Shown here piece after piece: positions 8,330 to 16,647 of a stretch of DNA of 64,000 bases (positions are counted from its first letter, which is position 1; every line of letters starts with the position of its first letter). The notes beneath the pieces were generated by a model. It saw nothing but the letters and a program-made list of their open reading frames with translations, searched no databases and was not told the origin of the DNA. Made by a program: the position numbers and the translations under genes. The stretch lies in NCBI GenBank assembly GCA_029259635.1, contig JAJDEU010000027.1:62001-126000 (forward strand), in the 5' to 3' direction. Origin of the DNA: Planctomycetota bacterium (GTDB lineage: Bacteria; Planctomycetota; UBA1135; GCA-002686595).

Positions 8330-9238
8330 CTAGTTGCCCATCAGTTGGTTTCGAATGGTGGCCGGGTCGCCGTCCGCAGCCATGATTCGACGGAGGATTC
8401 GCGTTTGACCTTTGGCCTGGGGGCCGCGGCGGTGCAAGACGCAGCGGTTGTCCCAGATCATTACGTCGCCCTTTTGCCAAACGTGCTTGTAGACGAAGCG
8501 ACCGGTCTCGAGGTGCTCGGCCAACTTTGCCATGAGCACCTTGGCCTCTTCGGCCGGTACGTCCATCGGAGCGCCTTCGGCTACTCCCGGAATGCCATAG
8601 ATACTGCGCTTGCCCGAAATCGGATGCTTCAGAACAACCGGCAAAATGACTCTGGGGAGATTCGGGAAGACGTGCTGAAAGTTATGGATGATCGAGAGCT
8701 GATCGACGCGCGCTTTGGTCTCCGGGTCGAGATCCTCGTAGGCGAGGCTTTGATCGGAGAGCCAAGTCTCGTAGCCATAGTCGGGCACTTCGAGCGCGCA
8801 GAGCGTCGCGTAGGGCAGGGGAACTTGCAGGTGCGTCATGTCGGCGTGCCAACCTTGCAAGTAACCGTCGTCCGGTTCGTCGCGATACTTTGGCCCGTTG
8901 ACGAAGTAAACCGCGCCGGGATGAACACCCGTGTAACCGGGGCGACCGGGCAGCTCTTTCATGCGCGCGAGCGTGTTCAACTCGACGGCGTTGAGCCAGG
9001 GTATGGACGTCGAACCCAAGCTCTCAGCGAAGGCGACGTGCTGGTCTTCGTCGAGATGTTGATCGCGGATGACGACGCATCCGTGTTCGGCGATGAGCTT
9101 CTTCAGCGAGCGAATCGTGCCGGCGTCTTGCGGCGCGCGGGTGTCGATTCCAGAGACTTCGGCTCCCATTGGCGCATCGAAGGGAGTTGCGGTAAGAGCG
9201 GTCGAGTCCGTCGAGTTTTCGTTGTTTTGTGCAAGCAT
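8330..9238 (-). CDS. Fe(II)/2-oxoglutarate dioxygenase, TauD/TfdA superfamily
   Basis: About 302 residues from the ATG at 9238. An ATG 84 bases upstream, at 9322, is also possible, but the extra residues do not look like the family. Iron ligands are His131 and Asp133 in GWHADMTH and a distal His269 in WDNRCVLHR, with the 2-oxoglutarate arginine in the following RILRR. A GAEVSGID motif near residue 25 is the usual start of TauD proteins. CarC, which epimerises and desaturates carbapenams, and clavaminate synthase belong to this superfamily, so the enzyme is a candidate for tailoring of a carbapenam. It is closer in motif style to generic TauD/TfdA than to CarC, so hydroxylation of another intermediate is equally likely. 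It is transcribed against the cluster and divergent from the PKS gene. Confidence 0.82.
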   Translation of the reverse strand: MLAQNNENSTDSTALTATPFDAPMGAEVSGIDTRAPQDAGTIRSLKKLIAEHGCVVIRDQHLDEDQHVAFAESLGSTSIPWLNAVELNTLARMKELPGRPGYTGVHPGAVYFVNGPKYRDEPDDGYLQGWHADMTHLQVPLPYATLCALEVPDYGYETWLSDQSLAYEDLDPETKARVDQLSIIHNFQHVFPNLPRVILPVVLKHPISGKRSIYGIPGVAEGAPMDVPAEEAKVLMAKLAEHLETGRFVYKHVWQKGDVMIWDNRCVLHRRGPQAKGQTRILRRIMAADGDPATIRNQLMGN

Positions 9239-9602
9239 GCGATTGGCCGTTATTGGAACGATCAAGTTCAGTATAGACCGCCTTCTGAATATCGAGGGAT
9301 CAGAGCTGGACTTCGGGTCCAAGTTTAGTTGACGGATCGGGAGGTGCTGAGTAGCCTCGCTTTAAAGGGTAAAGCAGCCGAGGTTTGGGCATTTAGGAGA
9401 GGTCCAACGCCGTTTCAAAGCTAGCAGCCCGTGGCAAAAGTCATTCACCCCATAAACGGCGTCCTTCCGGTTAGGTCGGCCCCCGAGAGCCTCGCCGATT
9501 CTATGGATTCGGCTTCTTTCCCGGGCACCAACCCGACCGAAATGCCGCTGCTCATGGGCAAAGCACTTTCACCACGGACTGCTAAATCGCGACCCTTTAA
9601 CT
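9239..9602. promoter_or_regulatory. Divergent intergenic region between dioxygenase and PKS genes
   Basis: This non-coding stretch must hold promoters for both divergent genes. A clear stem-loop lies at 9355-9383: outer arms CCTCG and CGAGG enclose a perfect inner inverted repeat GCTTTA/TAAAGC (9359-9364 and 9370-9375). No convincing Shine-Dalgarno sequence precedes the PKS ATG at 9603. Nothing else was recognised. Confidence 0.4.
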
Positions 9603-12600
9603 ATGTCTGAATCGCAATCACTCCCATTGGATGGTGTCGCCATTATTGGCATGGATGGGCGCTTTCCGGGAGCCGCCAATCTCGACTCGTATTGGAAGAA
9701 CCTGCGTGACGGAATTGAGTCGGTCACCTTCTTTACGGCGGAGGAGTTGGAAGCTGCGGGCATCGACGCTGCCCGAAGAGGAGCAGCGAACTTCGTTGCG
9801 GCGAGCGGAGTCTTGGAGGACATCGACGCATTCGACGCGAGGTTCTTCGACTACACGCCGCATGAAGCCGAGCGCTTGGATCCTCAACAACGACTCTTCT
9901 TGGAGTCGGCTTGGACGGCCTTTGAAAACTCGGGCTACTGTCCCGGTAGCTTTGCTGGAGAGGTCGGTGTCTTCGCGGGCTCGGGGATCAACGGCTACTT
10001 ACTTAACAACTTAGCCGCAGGCGGTAACGGATCAGCCGTTGACGATCTGACGACTTTGCTCGGCAGCGATAAGGACTTTCTGTCGACGCGCGTTTCCTAT
10101 CACCTCGACCTCACGGGTCCGAGTGTCGTCGTTCAGAGCGGTTGCTCGACGTCCCTACTGGCGGTTGCGCAAGCGTGTCAGGCATTGCTCGGTCATCAGT
10201 GTGACATGGCGCTCGCAGGTGGTGTCGCGGTTCGAGTTCCAAAGGTGCAGGGCTACACCTTTGTGCCGGAGAGCACGATGTCACCGGACGGTCATTGCCG
10301 TGCGTTCGACGCGCGCGCGCAAGGCACGAGCTTTGGTAGCGGGCTTGGAGTCGTTGTGCTCAAACGAGTGGCGGACGCGATTGCGGACGGCGACACCATT
10401 CACGCCGTCATCCGCGGTTCGGCCGTGAACAATGACGGTGCGCGCAAGCAGAGCTACACCGCGCCCAGTGTCGATCGCCAAGCGGCGGTGATCGCGATGG
10501 CGCAAGCACAGGCGGATGTCGATCCGCAGACGGTGAGTTACGTCGAAGCGCACGGCACGGGCACAGCGCTCGGCGATCCGGTCGAGGTCGAGGCGCTCAC
10601 TCAGGCTTTTCGCACTTCAAGCGAGAAGAAGGGCTACTGCGCGTTGGGCTCGGTGAAGACCAACTTGGGTCATTTGGATGCGGCGTCCGGAATCTCCGGC
10701 TTGATCAAAACGGTGCTGGCGTTGAAGCACCGCCAGATTCCGCCCAGCTTGAATTACTCGACGCCGAATCCCGCGCTCGACTTTGCGAACAGTCCTTTCT
10801 TCGTCAATACCGAGCTGCGCGAGTGGAAGACGGACGGTACGCCGCTGCGGGCAGGCGTGAGTTCGTTCGGTATCGGCGGAACGAACGTCCACCTCGTTCT
10901 CGAAGAGGCGCCGACCATCGAGCGAAATGCGGCAGCTCTCCCTCGGCAGCTGATAATGCTCTCGGCAAAGACACCGACGGCGCTCGAATCGACGACCGCC
11001 AACCTGCGGGCGTTTATCGAAGAGAACCCCGATGCGGATTTGGCCGACTTGGCCTACACGCTGCAGGTCGGTCGCAAGGGATTCGAGCATCGCCGCGTTT
11101 TCGTGTGTGAAGACAAGGCGGAGGCGTGCGAGAAGCTAGACGCTCCCGATTCAAAGAGCGTTGTGACGGGAGTCGCGCCATCGTCGAACCGCTCGCCGAT
11201 CTTCCTCTTTCCCGACGAGGATTCCGTCCACGTCAACATGGGCCGGGATCTCTACAACGACGAGCCGATCTTCCGCGAGCACGTTGACGTCTGTTGCGAG
11301 AGCTTGCGCGAGCACCTGGGTTTAGATCTGCGCCACGTCTTGTATCCGACCGGTGAGAACGCGGTCGATGGAGCGGATCTTGAAGCTAGTCGACTTGCGC
11401 AACCGGCGGCCTTCGTTATCGAGTACGCGCTCGCACGACTTTGGATGGAGTGGGGGCTGCGGCCGAGCGGCATGTTGGGCGTCGGCGTCGGCGAATGGGT
11501 CGCGGCATGCCTTACGCAGGTGTTCCGACTCGAGCATGCACTTGAGTTGGTGGCTTTGCGCGGACTCTGGGCGGACGTGTCGTCCACGGCGGAAGAGGAA
11601 GCTGCGCGCAAGACCTTCATTGAGGCCTTCGAGCGCAAACCGCGTAAACCGCCGGAGCTGGCTTTCATCAGCGGAGTCACGGGTCAGAACATCGCGCCAA
11701 CGGACGCCATCAGCTCAGACTATTGGGTGCGCCAACAATCCTCGGAGACGCGGCTTGCGGATGGTTTCGCGACGCTCATGAGTGGCTCCGATCGCATCTG
11801 GCTCGAAGTCGGTTCCGAAACATCGCTGACCGATCTAGCGAAGGAACACAGCAGTGATGTGATCGCGATTCAGTCGATGCGGCACGCGGACGGATGTCGT
11901 TCCGATACCGCGGTGATTCTTGCGGCTGTCGGCCAGCTTTGGATGCAAAACGTTTCGATCGATTGGCGAGCTTTTGCTGGGAAACAGGATCGGCGACGCA
12001 TTCCGCTCCCGACCTATCCCTTCGAGCGCACGCGGCACTGGATCGAACCGGCGAACAACGGGGGATCCGTCGAGGCTTCGATTCGAAGTTCGGACCCGAA
12101 GGACTGGTTTTATATCCCGGCTTGGAAGCGCGCCAGGGCACTTACTTCGACGCATTCGGCATCGGGCGCTTCTCCTGAGCGTTGGTTGATCTTTGTCGAT
12201 GAAGGCGAGACGTGGTCGGACCTGGTTCGTGAGCTCAAAGCGAGAGCGACCGATCTCGTCGTTGTACGAGCATCGACTCGGTACGCGCAGCTCACCTCTA
12301 GCTTGTTCGAGCTCAACCCCGCGAGCCAGCCGGATTACGACGCTCTGTTTGAAGCCTTGAATCGGACGGGGCTGCCCACTGACGTCGCTCATTTCTGGTT
12401 GGCGAACGACCGGAAAGAGAGTTCGCAAGAGACGCTCGCGCGCGGGTTCTTCAGTTTGAATTACCTGACGGAAGCCTTTGCGAAGCTGCGCGCGGAGAGC
12501 GAGCTGCAGATTAGTGTCGTCACCAGCGAAACGTTGGAAGTGGTCGGCGACGCGCTTCGACCGGTAAAGGCGACGGTTCTGGGAGCGTGCCGCGTCTTGC

Positions 12601-15104
12601 CGCAGGAACACCCGGGAATTCAGATTCGCGCGATCGACGTCGGCAACCTGGCCGAGTCGGGGCCGAGCGCCTCCCTGATGGAACAGCTAGGGCGCGAGCT
12701 CGTTCAGCCGATCACGCAAACGGTAGTGGCGTTGCGCGGCGGCTACCGATGGTTACCGGATTACGAGTCCGTGGAACTCGCGAGCGCGCCGACGAAGGGC
12801 GCGGCCGGCACGGGTCTGCGAAGCGAAGGCGTTTATGTCATCACCGGCGGATTGGGGGGCATAGGACTGACGTTGGCGGAGTTCTTGGCGCGCGAGTGTT
12901 CTGCAAAGCTCGTACTTGTCGGGAGGTCGGAAGCTTGGCCCGCGGTTCGCGCAAGAATTGAAGAGCTGGAGAAGTTGGGCGCCGAAGTTCTGGTCGAGCG
13001 CGCCGACGTCGCGGACCGAGTTGCCATGGAGCGCGTGTTTCGAACGGCGCGCGAAAAGTTCGGCGCGGTGAACGGAGTGATCCATGCGGCGGGAGTTGCG
13101 GGCGCTGGGCTCTTGGGCGAAAGCGGCGCATCGGTTGCGAGCGACGCTTTCGCGGCCAAGCTCGACGGAACAGAGATCATTCTTGAGTTGTGCGGAGACG
13201 AGCCCGACTTCCTCCTTCTGACTTCGGCGATGGCGACGGTGCTCGGTGGCCTCGGCCAAGCGGACTACTGCGCGGCCAATGACTTCATGGACGCCGTCGC
13301 GCTGCAGCGACGAGGCGGCACAGGTATGCGCGTGCTCTCGATCGGATGGGATACTTGGGCCGAGGTGGGCATGGCGAAGGAGGCCAGCGTGCCGGACGCT
13401 TTGCGCGATCGGCACGCGGAGATACTTGCGGATGGGTTGACCTGCGACGAGGGGGTCGAGGTGTTCCGTCGAGTTTTGGCGGCAAACCATGCGCACTTAC
13501 TCGTCTCGACAACCCCGATCGTGCCGCGATTGGAGGCGATCGACGGGCCGAGACAAACGACCGAGCCCGTTGCTGAAGCGCGGGAAGTCGCGCCGATTTC
13601 GACACCGGGTCCTGCGGTTACACCGAGGGCGGAACAGGAGCGAGACGAGATCGAGGTGACCGTTGCGCAGGCTTGGACGCAGTTGCTCGGCATCGACCAC
13701 GCGGATTCGTTCGATAGCTTCTTCGAAGCGGGCGGCAACTCGCTGCTCGCCACTCAGATGCTCGCTCGGCTGCGAGCCGACTACCCCAATGCCGAGCTGA
13801 GTTTGCGCGCTCTTTTCGATGACCCCACGATCGCAGGCACCTCCGAGATCATTCGAAAGACCTATGGCGTGCCGACGGCAGAGCCCACGACTGAGGAGAA
13901 TCAGCTCACCATTCGGGAGCGGCTGTTCGAGGCTGGAGCGAATCAAACGGAGTTGCTCGATCGTTACCTGCGAGAGCAAGTGGCGGAAGCGGTCGGGGCG
14001 ACTGCGGACTCTCTCCCCGAAGACGGCGGTTTGGAATCCTTCGACGGAACTCTCTTGGCGGCGCACCTGTCGTGGGTCGTTCGTCGCGACTTCGAGTTGG
14101 CCATCTTCCCCGCTGAGATCAGGCAGCACACCTCGATCGGCTCGCTCGGCGCACTCATCCTCACTGAATTGAACCGACTGTCTGGTCCCGTCGAACGTCA
14201 AGACGACGAGCGCCAAGTCTCGACAACGAGTGAGTCAGCTTCGTCGCCCGCGGCGAGCAGCTCGCAAGCGATCAGCGGGTCGAAGAATGAGAGCATGGCC
14301 TTCGTGCTCTCCGCACCGCGGTCCGGTTCCACTCTGCTTCGGTTGATGCTGTCCGCGCACTCGAAACTCTTCTGCCCGCCGGAGTTGTTCTTGCTCGACA
14401 GCGAGAACATGAGGTCCTGGAGCGACGACCCGTTCAATGATCTCTTCCGTGACGGCCTCGTGCGAGCCTTCATGGCCTTGCACGGAATCGACTACGAGCG
14501 CGGCGGCGCGCTCGTGGACGAACTCGTTGCGGCTGAAACTCCGATTGGAGACGTGTATCGCCAATTGCAAAGCGGCGATGGTCGTCTACTCGTCGACAAG
14601 ACTCCGACCTACGCGCTCAATCTGAGCTCTTTGCATCGAGCCGAAGAGCTGTTCGAGCAGCCGCGCTATATCGCCCTCGTTCGGCATCCACATTCCGTGA
14701 TCGAGTCGATCGTTCGGAACCGTTTGGATCGCGTCCGGAAGATGAATGGTGATGCGCACACGACGGCGGAAACCTATTGGGTCAAGACTTATCGCAACGT
14801 GCTGACTTTCCGTGATCGGGTTGGCGAGCGCCTCAAACTGGTCAGCTACGAAGACTTGTTGCGCGAGCCGGAGTCGGCGCTGCGCGGACTGTGCGAGTTT
14901 CTCGGAGTCGAGTTCGAGCCTTCCGTGCTCGATCCCTATCAGCACGGCAAGATGTTTAGCGGGCCCGGAGATCCGGGGTTGTTCGAGCGTGGAGCCATCG
15001 ACCCGAAGCTCGCCGATGTCTGGAAGACGATCCGACTTCCCAGGCCGTTGGGCGACGATGCTTCCGCGTTGGCCGCCGAATTCGGATATGAACTGCCGCG
15101 ATAA
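9603..15104 (+). CDS. Type I PKS: KS, inactive AT, KR, ACP, degenerate ACP, sulfotransferase
   Basis: A protein of 1833 residues. KS covers about 10-430, with Cys181 (GCSTSL), His317 (HGTGT) and His357 (NLGH), so it should be active. The AT-like region, about 530-820, keeps the flanks (MGRDLY..., LPTYPFERTRHW). The active-site GHSxG is GVGVG at 626-630, and the roughly 90-residue segment with the catalytic His (AFHS) is deleted, so it cannot load malonate. KR covers about 1075-1260: GGLGGIG, a Lys, Tyr1222 and the following Asn are kept, but the Ser 13 residues before Tyr is Ala (1209). ACP1 near 1345-1420 has GGNSL. ACP2 near 1435-1520 has DGTLL where DSL is expected. A PAPS sulfotransferase (SAPRSGSTLL, LVRHPHSV) covers about 1560-1833. 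There is no thioesterase. The organisation recalls CurM and olefin-synthase ST modules, but without TE. Confidence 0.93.
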   Translation: MSESQSLPLDGVAIIGMDGRFPGAANLDSYWKNLRDGIESVTFFTAEELEAAGIDAARRGAANFVAASGVLEDIDAFDARFFDYTPHEAERLDPQQRLFLESAWTAFENSGYCPGSFAGEVGVFAGSGINGYLLNNLAAGGNGSAVDDLTTLLGSDKDFLSTRVSYHLDLTGPSVVVQSGCSTSLLAVAQACQALLGHQCDMALAGGVAVRVPKVQGYTFVPESTMSPDGHCRAFDARAQGTSFGSGLGVVVLKRVADAIADGDTIHAVIRGSAVNNDGARKQSYTAPSVDRQAAVIAMAQAQADVDPQTVSYVEAHGTGTALGDPVEVEALTQAFRTSSEKKGYCALGSVKTNLGHLDAASGISGLIKTVLALKHRQIPPSLNYSTPNPALDFANSPFFVNTELREWKTDGTPLRAGVSSFGIGGTNVHLVLEEAPTIERNAAALPRQLIMLSAKTPTALESTTANLRAFIEENPDADLADLAYTLQVGRKGFEHRRVFVCEDKAEACEKLDAPDSKSVVTGVAPSSNRSPIFLFPDEDSVHVNMGRDLYNDEPIFREHVDVCCESLREHLGLDLRHVLYPTGENAVDGADLEASRLAQPAAFVIEYALARLWMEWGLRPSGMLGVGVGEWVAACLTQVFRLEHALELVALRGLWADVSSTAEEEAARKTFIEAFERKPRKPPELAFISGVTGQNIAPTDAISSDYWVRQQSSETRLADGFATLMSGSDRIWLEVGSETSLTDLAKEHSSDVIAIQSMRHADGCRSDTAVILAAVGQLWMQNVSIDWRAFAGKQDRRRIPLPTYPFERTRHWIEPANNGGSVEASIRSSDPKDWFYIPAWKRARALTSTHSASGASPERWLIFVDEGETWSDLVRELKARATDLVVVRASTRYAQLTSSLFELNPASQPDYDALFEALNRTGLPTDVAHFWLANDRKESSQETLARGFFSLNYLTEAFAKLRAESELQISVVTSETLEVVGDALRPVKATVLGACRVLPQEHPGIQIRAIDVGNLAESGPSASLMEQLGRELVQPITQTVVALRGGYRWLPDYESVELASAPTKGAAGTGLRSEGVYVITGGLGGIGLTLAEFLARECSAKLVLVGRSEAWPAVRARIEELEKLGAEVLVERADVADRVAMERVFRTAREKFGAVNGVIHAAGVAGAGLLGESGASVASDAFAAKLDGTEIILELCGDEPDFLLLTSAMATVLGGLGQADYCAANDFMDAVALQRRGGTGMRVLSIGWDTWAEVGMAKEASVPDALRDRHAEILADGLTCDEGVEVFRRVLAANHAHLLVSTTPIVPRLEAIDGPRQTTEPVAEAREVAPISTPGPAVTPRAEQERDEIEVTVAQAWTQLLGIDHADSFDSFFEAGGNSLLATQMLARLRADYPNAELSLRALFDDPTIAGTSEIIRKTYGVPTAEPTTEENQLTIRERLFEAGANQTELLDRYLREQVAEAVGATADSLPEDGGLESFDGTLLAAHLSWVVRRDFELAIFPAEIRQHTSIGSLGALILTELNRLSGPVERQDDERQVSTTSESASSPAASSSQAISGSKNESMAFVLSAPRSGSTLLRLMLSAHSKLFCPPELFLLDSENMRSWSDDPFNDLFRDGLVRAFMALHGIDYERGGALVDELVAAETPIGDVYRQLQSGDGRLLVDKTPTYALNLSSLHRAEELFEQPRYIALVRHPHSVIESIVRNRLDRVRKMNGDAHTTAETYWVKTYRNVLTFRDRVGERLKLVSYEDLLREPESALRGLCEFLGVEFEPSVLDPYQHGKMFSGPGDPGLFERGAIDPKLADVWKTIRLPRPLGDDASALAAEFGYELPR

Positions 15105-15105
15105 A

Positions 15106-15311
15106 GACTAGCCCGGATTATTCATGACCTCACGGACCAAACTCCTCGAACGGCCGGCTTCGCCGACCTTTCGGCCCCTGCCGGAACTTTGCGCGTGCCG
15201 GCGTCCTCGACGACCTGTTCGGGTCGACTGTGGGGCCGGCGCGCGCAAAGCACCAGCAGGAACCGAATCGAGGCGTTTTGCCTCGCGGCTCATGAATAAC
15301 CCGGGCTAGTC
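15106..15311. mobile_element. 206-bp fold-back element, MITE-like
   Basis: Terminal inverted repeats at 15106-15127 and 15290-15311 match at 21 of 22 positions (GACTAGCCCGGATTATTCATGA on the left). A second, nested pair, 15187-15202 and 15235-15250 (CTTTGCGCGTGCCGGC and its complement), matches at 15 of 16. A small perfect hairpin (CGAGGC/GCCTCG) lies near 15269-15285. There is no coding potential. It begins two bases after the PKS stop and ends 19 bases before the carA-like start. No target-site duplication is obvious. It is most likely a non-autonomous transposon remnant. A structured RNA or bidirectional terminator is an alternative. Confidence 0.6.
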
Positions 15312-15330
15312 GTCCCCGCCGCCATCTCGC

Positions 15331-16647
15331 TTGCCGTTCTTAATCCTACCCCGGTCGCGCGTTCTCTCCGATCGAGAGCTAGCGCTCTTGTCGACGAGGC
15401 TTTGTCCTTACGAAGAAGCTCCACGCCGTGTGCTGGAGACTTCCGATAACGCGGTTTGGGCGACTTCGCTGGTCGAGCACAAAGGCGGTGAACTGCGCTC
15501 CGCGTTGTCGTTCGGAACGGCCGGTTTCGAGGTGCGGGTTGAAGGCGGGTCGATCGTGATTCGCACGGATCCGCTCGGCACTTGTCCGATTTGGTATGCG
15601 CGAGCGGGTGACGCGTGGGTCGTCTCGCCAGAAGCGAAAGCCATCGCCGCAATTCAACCGGTACGGCTTCTTCCGGATGACGAGCTCTTGAAGCAGGGCG
15701 AGCGCGAAGCGGATTGGTCGCCCTTTCGCAACGCGCTGCGGTTAGCGCCGGGCTCGGAATTGCGTTTGGCGGAAGGTGGCGCCGTGTCAACGGCTGATTC
15801 GCCGATGCGATTTGAACTCGCAGACGGCGGCGATCGGGAGACGCGGTCAGCTGAAGATTGGACGCGCGAATTGGGCGAGGTTTTGATTTCGTCTTACGAG
15901 AGCGCGAACGTAAGCACGGGCGCCTTCGTTTCCGGCGGCATCGACTCTTCCATCGCCTGCTCGCTCGCTCGTCGCGATGGTGAAGTGTTCAGCTACTCCC
16001 TCGGCACTCGCCACGGCGACGAGTTCGTTCCCGCGCGAGCGCTGGCCGACGAGCTCGGTTGCGAACACAAGGAGATCCACCTCGACCACGAAGGCGTTCG
16101 CGACGAGTTCGAGCGCGTGGTTTTCCAAAACGAAATCTTCGACGGCTTGACGGCGGAAATCGTGTGCCAATTGTCTGCGCTCTACGGTGCCGCGGGGTCC
16201 GACTGCCAGCGCATCGCAACCGGTTATGGATCCGATCTGCTCTTTGACGGCATGTTGCGGCATGCTCTGTACATGACCGCCGTTGAGCTCCAGACGACAC
16301 CGCAGCTGATCGAGCGAACGCGTTGGACGGGCGAGTTGGCTCCCTTTGTGAATTGGTCGCGCGGTCTCGCGGCAGAGCATGTCTTTTGGAAGCCGGAAGT
16401 CATCGAACTGGCGCTGCGCGTGCCGCGTGAATTGTGTTTCGTCGATGGCGTCGAGAAGCACGTTCTGCGCTCGGCGGCCGTTCATGGCAAGCTGTTGCCC
16501 GAACGACTGGCTTTCCGAAAGAAAGTCGGGATGACGAATGGGACCGGCGCGAACAAGCTCTTGTCGGAAGCGCTCGGCATCGATGATTCCAACGGCTACC
16601 TCGAAAAGTCCGAGCGCTGTCTCGAGCTTCTGAAGCGAATATTTTGA
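15331..16647 (+). CDS. carA: Carbapenam synthetase / beta-lactam synthetase (CarA-like)
   Basis: An ATP-dependent beta-lactam-forming enzyme of the asparagine synthetase B superfamily, 438 residues. The PP-loop is SGGIDSS at 201-207. Memory alignment to Pectobacterium CarA gives near-identity in the diagnostic blocks: NEIFDGLTAEI at 267-277, TGYGSDLLF at 297-305, RTRWTGE at 329-335 and RKKVG at 396-400. These place Tyr299, Glu335 and Lys398 on the CarA catalytic residues Tyr345, Glu380 and Lys443. The N-terminal domain lacks the Cys nucleophile needed for glutamine hydrolysis, as in CarA and beta-lactam synthetase, so it is not an asparagine synthetase. It is shorter at the N-terminus than CarA (about 503 residues). 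TTG 15331 is the first start after an in-frame stop within the fold-back element. CarA adenylates carboxymethylproline and closes the four-membered ring. The next gene overlaps its stop. Confidence 0.87.
   Translation: MPFLILPRSRVLSDRELALLSTRLCPYEEAPRRVLETSDNAVWATSLVEHKGGELRSALSFGTAGFEVRVEGGSIVIRTDPLGTCPIWYARAGDAWVVSPEAKAIAAIQPVRLLPDDELLKQGEREADWSPFRNALRLAPGSELRLAEGGAVSTADSPMRFELADGGDRETRSAEDWTRELGEVLISSYESANVSTGAFVSGGIDSSIACSLARRDGEVFSYSLGTRHGDEFVPARALADELGCEHKEIHLDHEGVRDEFERVVFQNEIFDGLTAEIVCQLSALYGAAGSDCQRIATGYGSDLLFDGMLRHALYMTAVELQTTPQLIERTRWTGELAPFVNWSRGLAAEHVFWKPEVIELALRVPRELCFVDGVEKHVLRSAAVHGKLLPERLAFRKKVGMTNGTGANKLLSEALGIDDSNGYLEKSERCLELLKRIF

Noticed and set aside
8345-9328. Open frame of 327 codons on the plus strand opposite the dioxygenase
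   Set aside because: The minus-strand protein has all TauD catalytic residues; the plus-strand translation shows no motif.
9603-15104. Olefin synthase / curacin-type terminal alkene pathway
   Set aside because: The ST is present, but there is no thioesterase, the AT is dead and no fatty acyl-AMP ligase is fused. Only the ST architecture is shared.
15331-16647. Annotation as asparagine synthetase B
   Set aside because: The N-terminal nucleophile Cys is missing and the synthetase half has the CarA catalytic signature.
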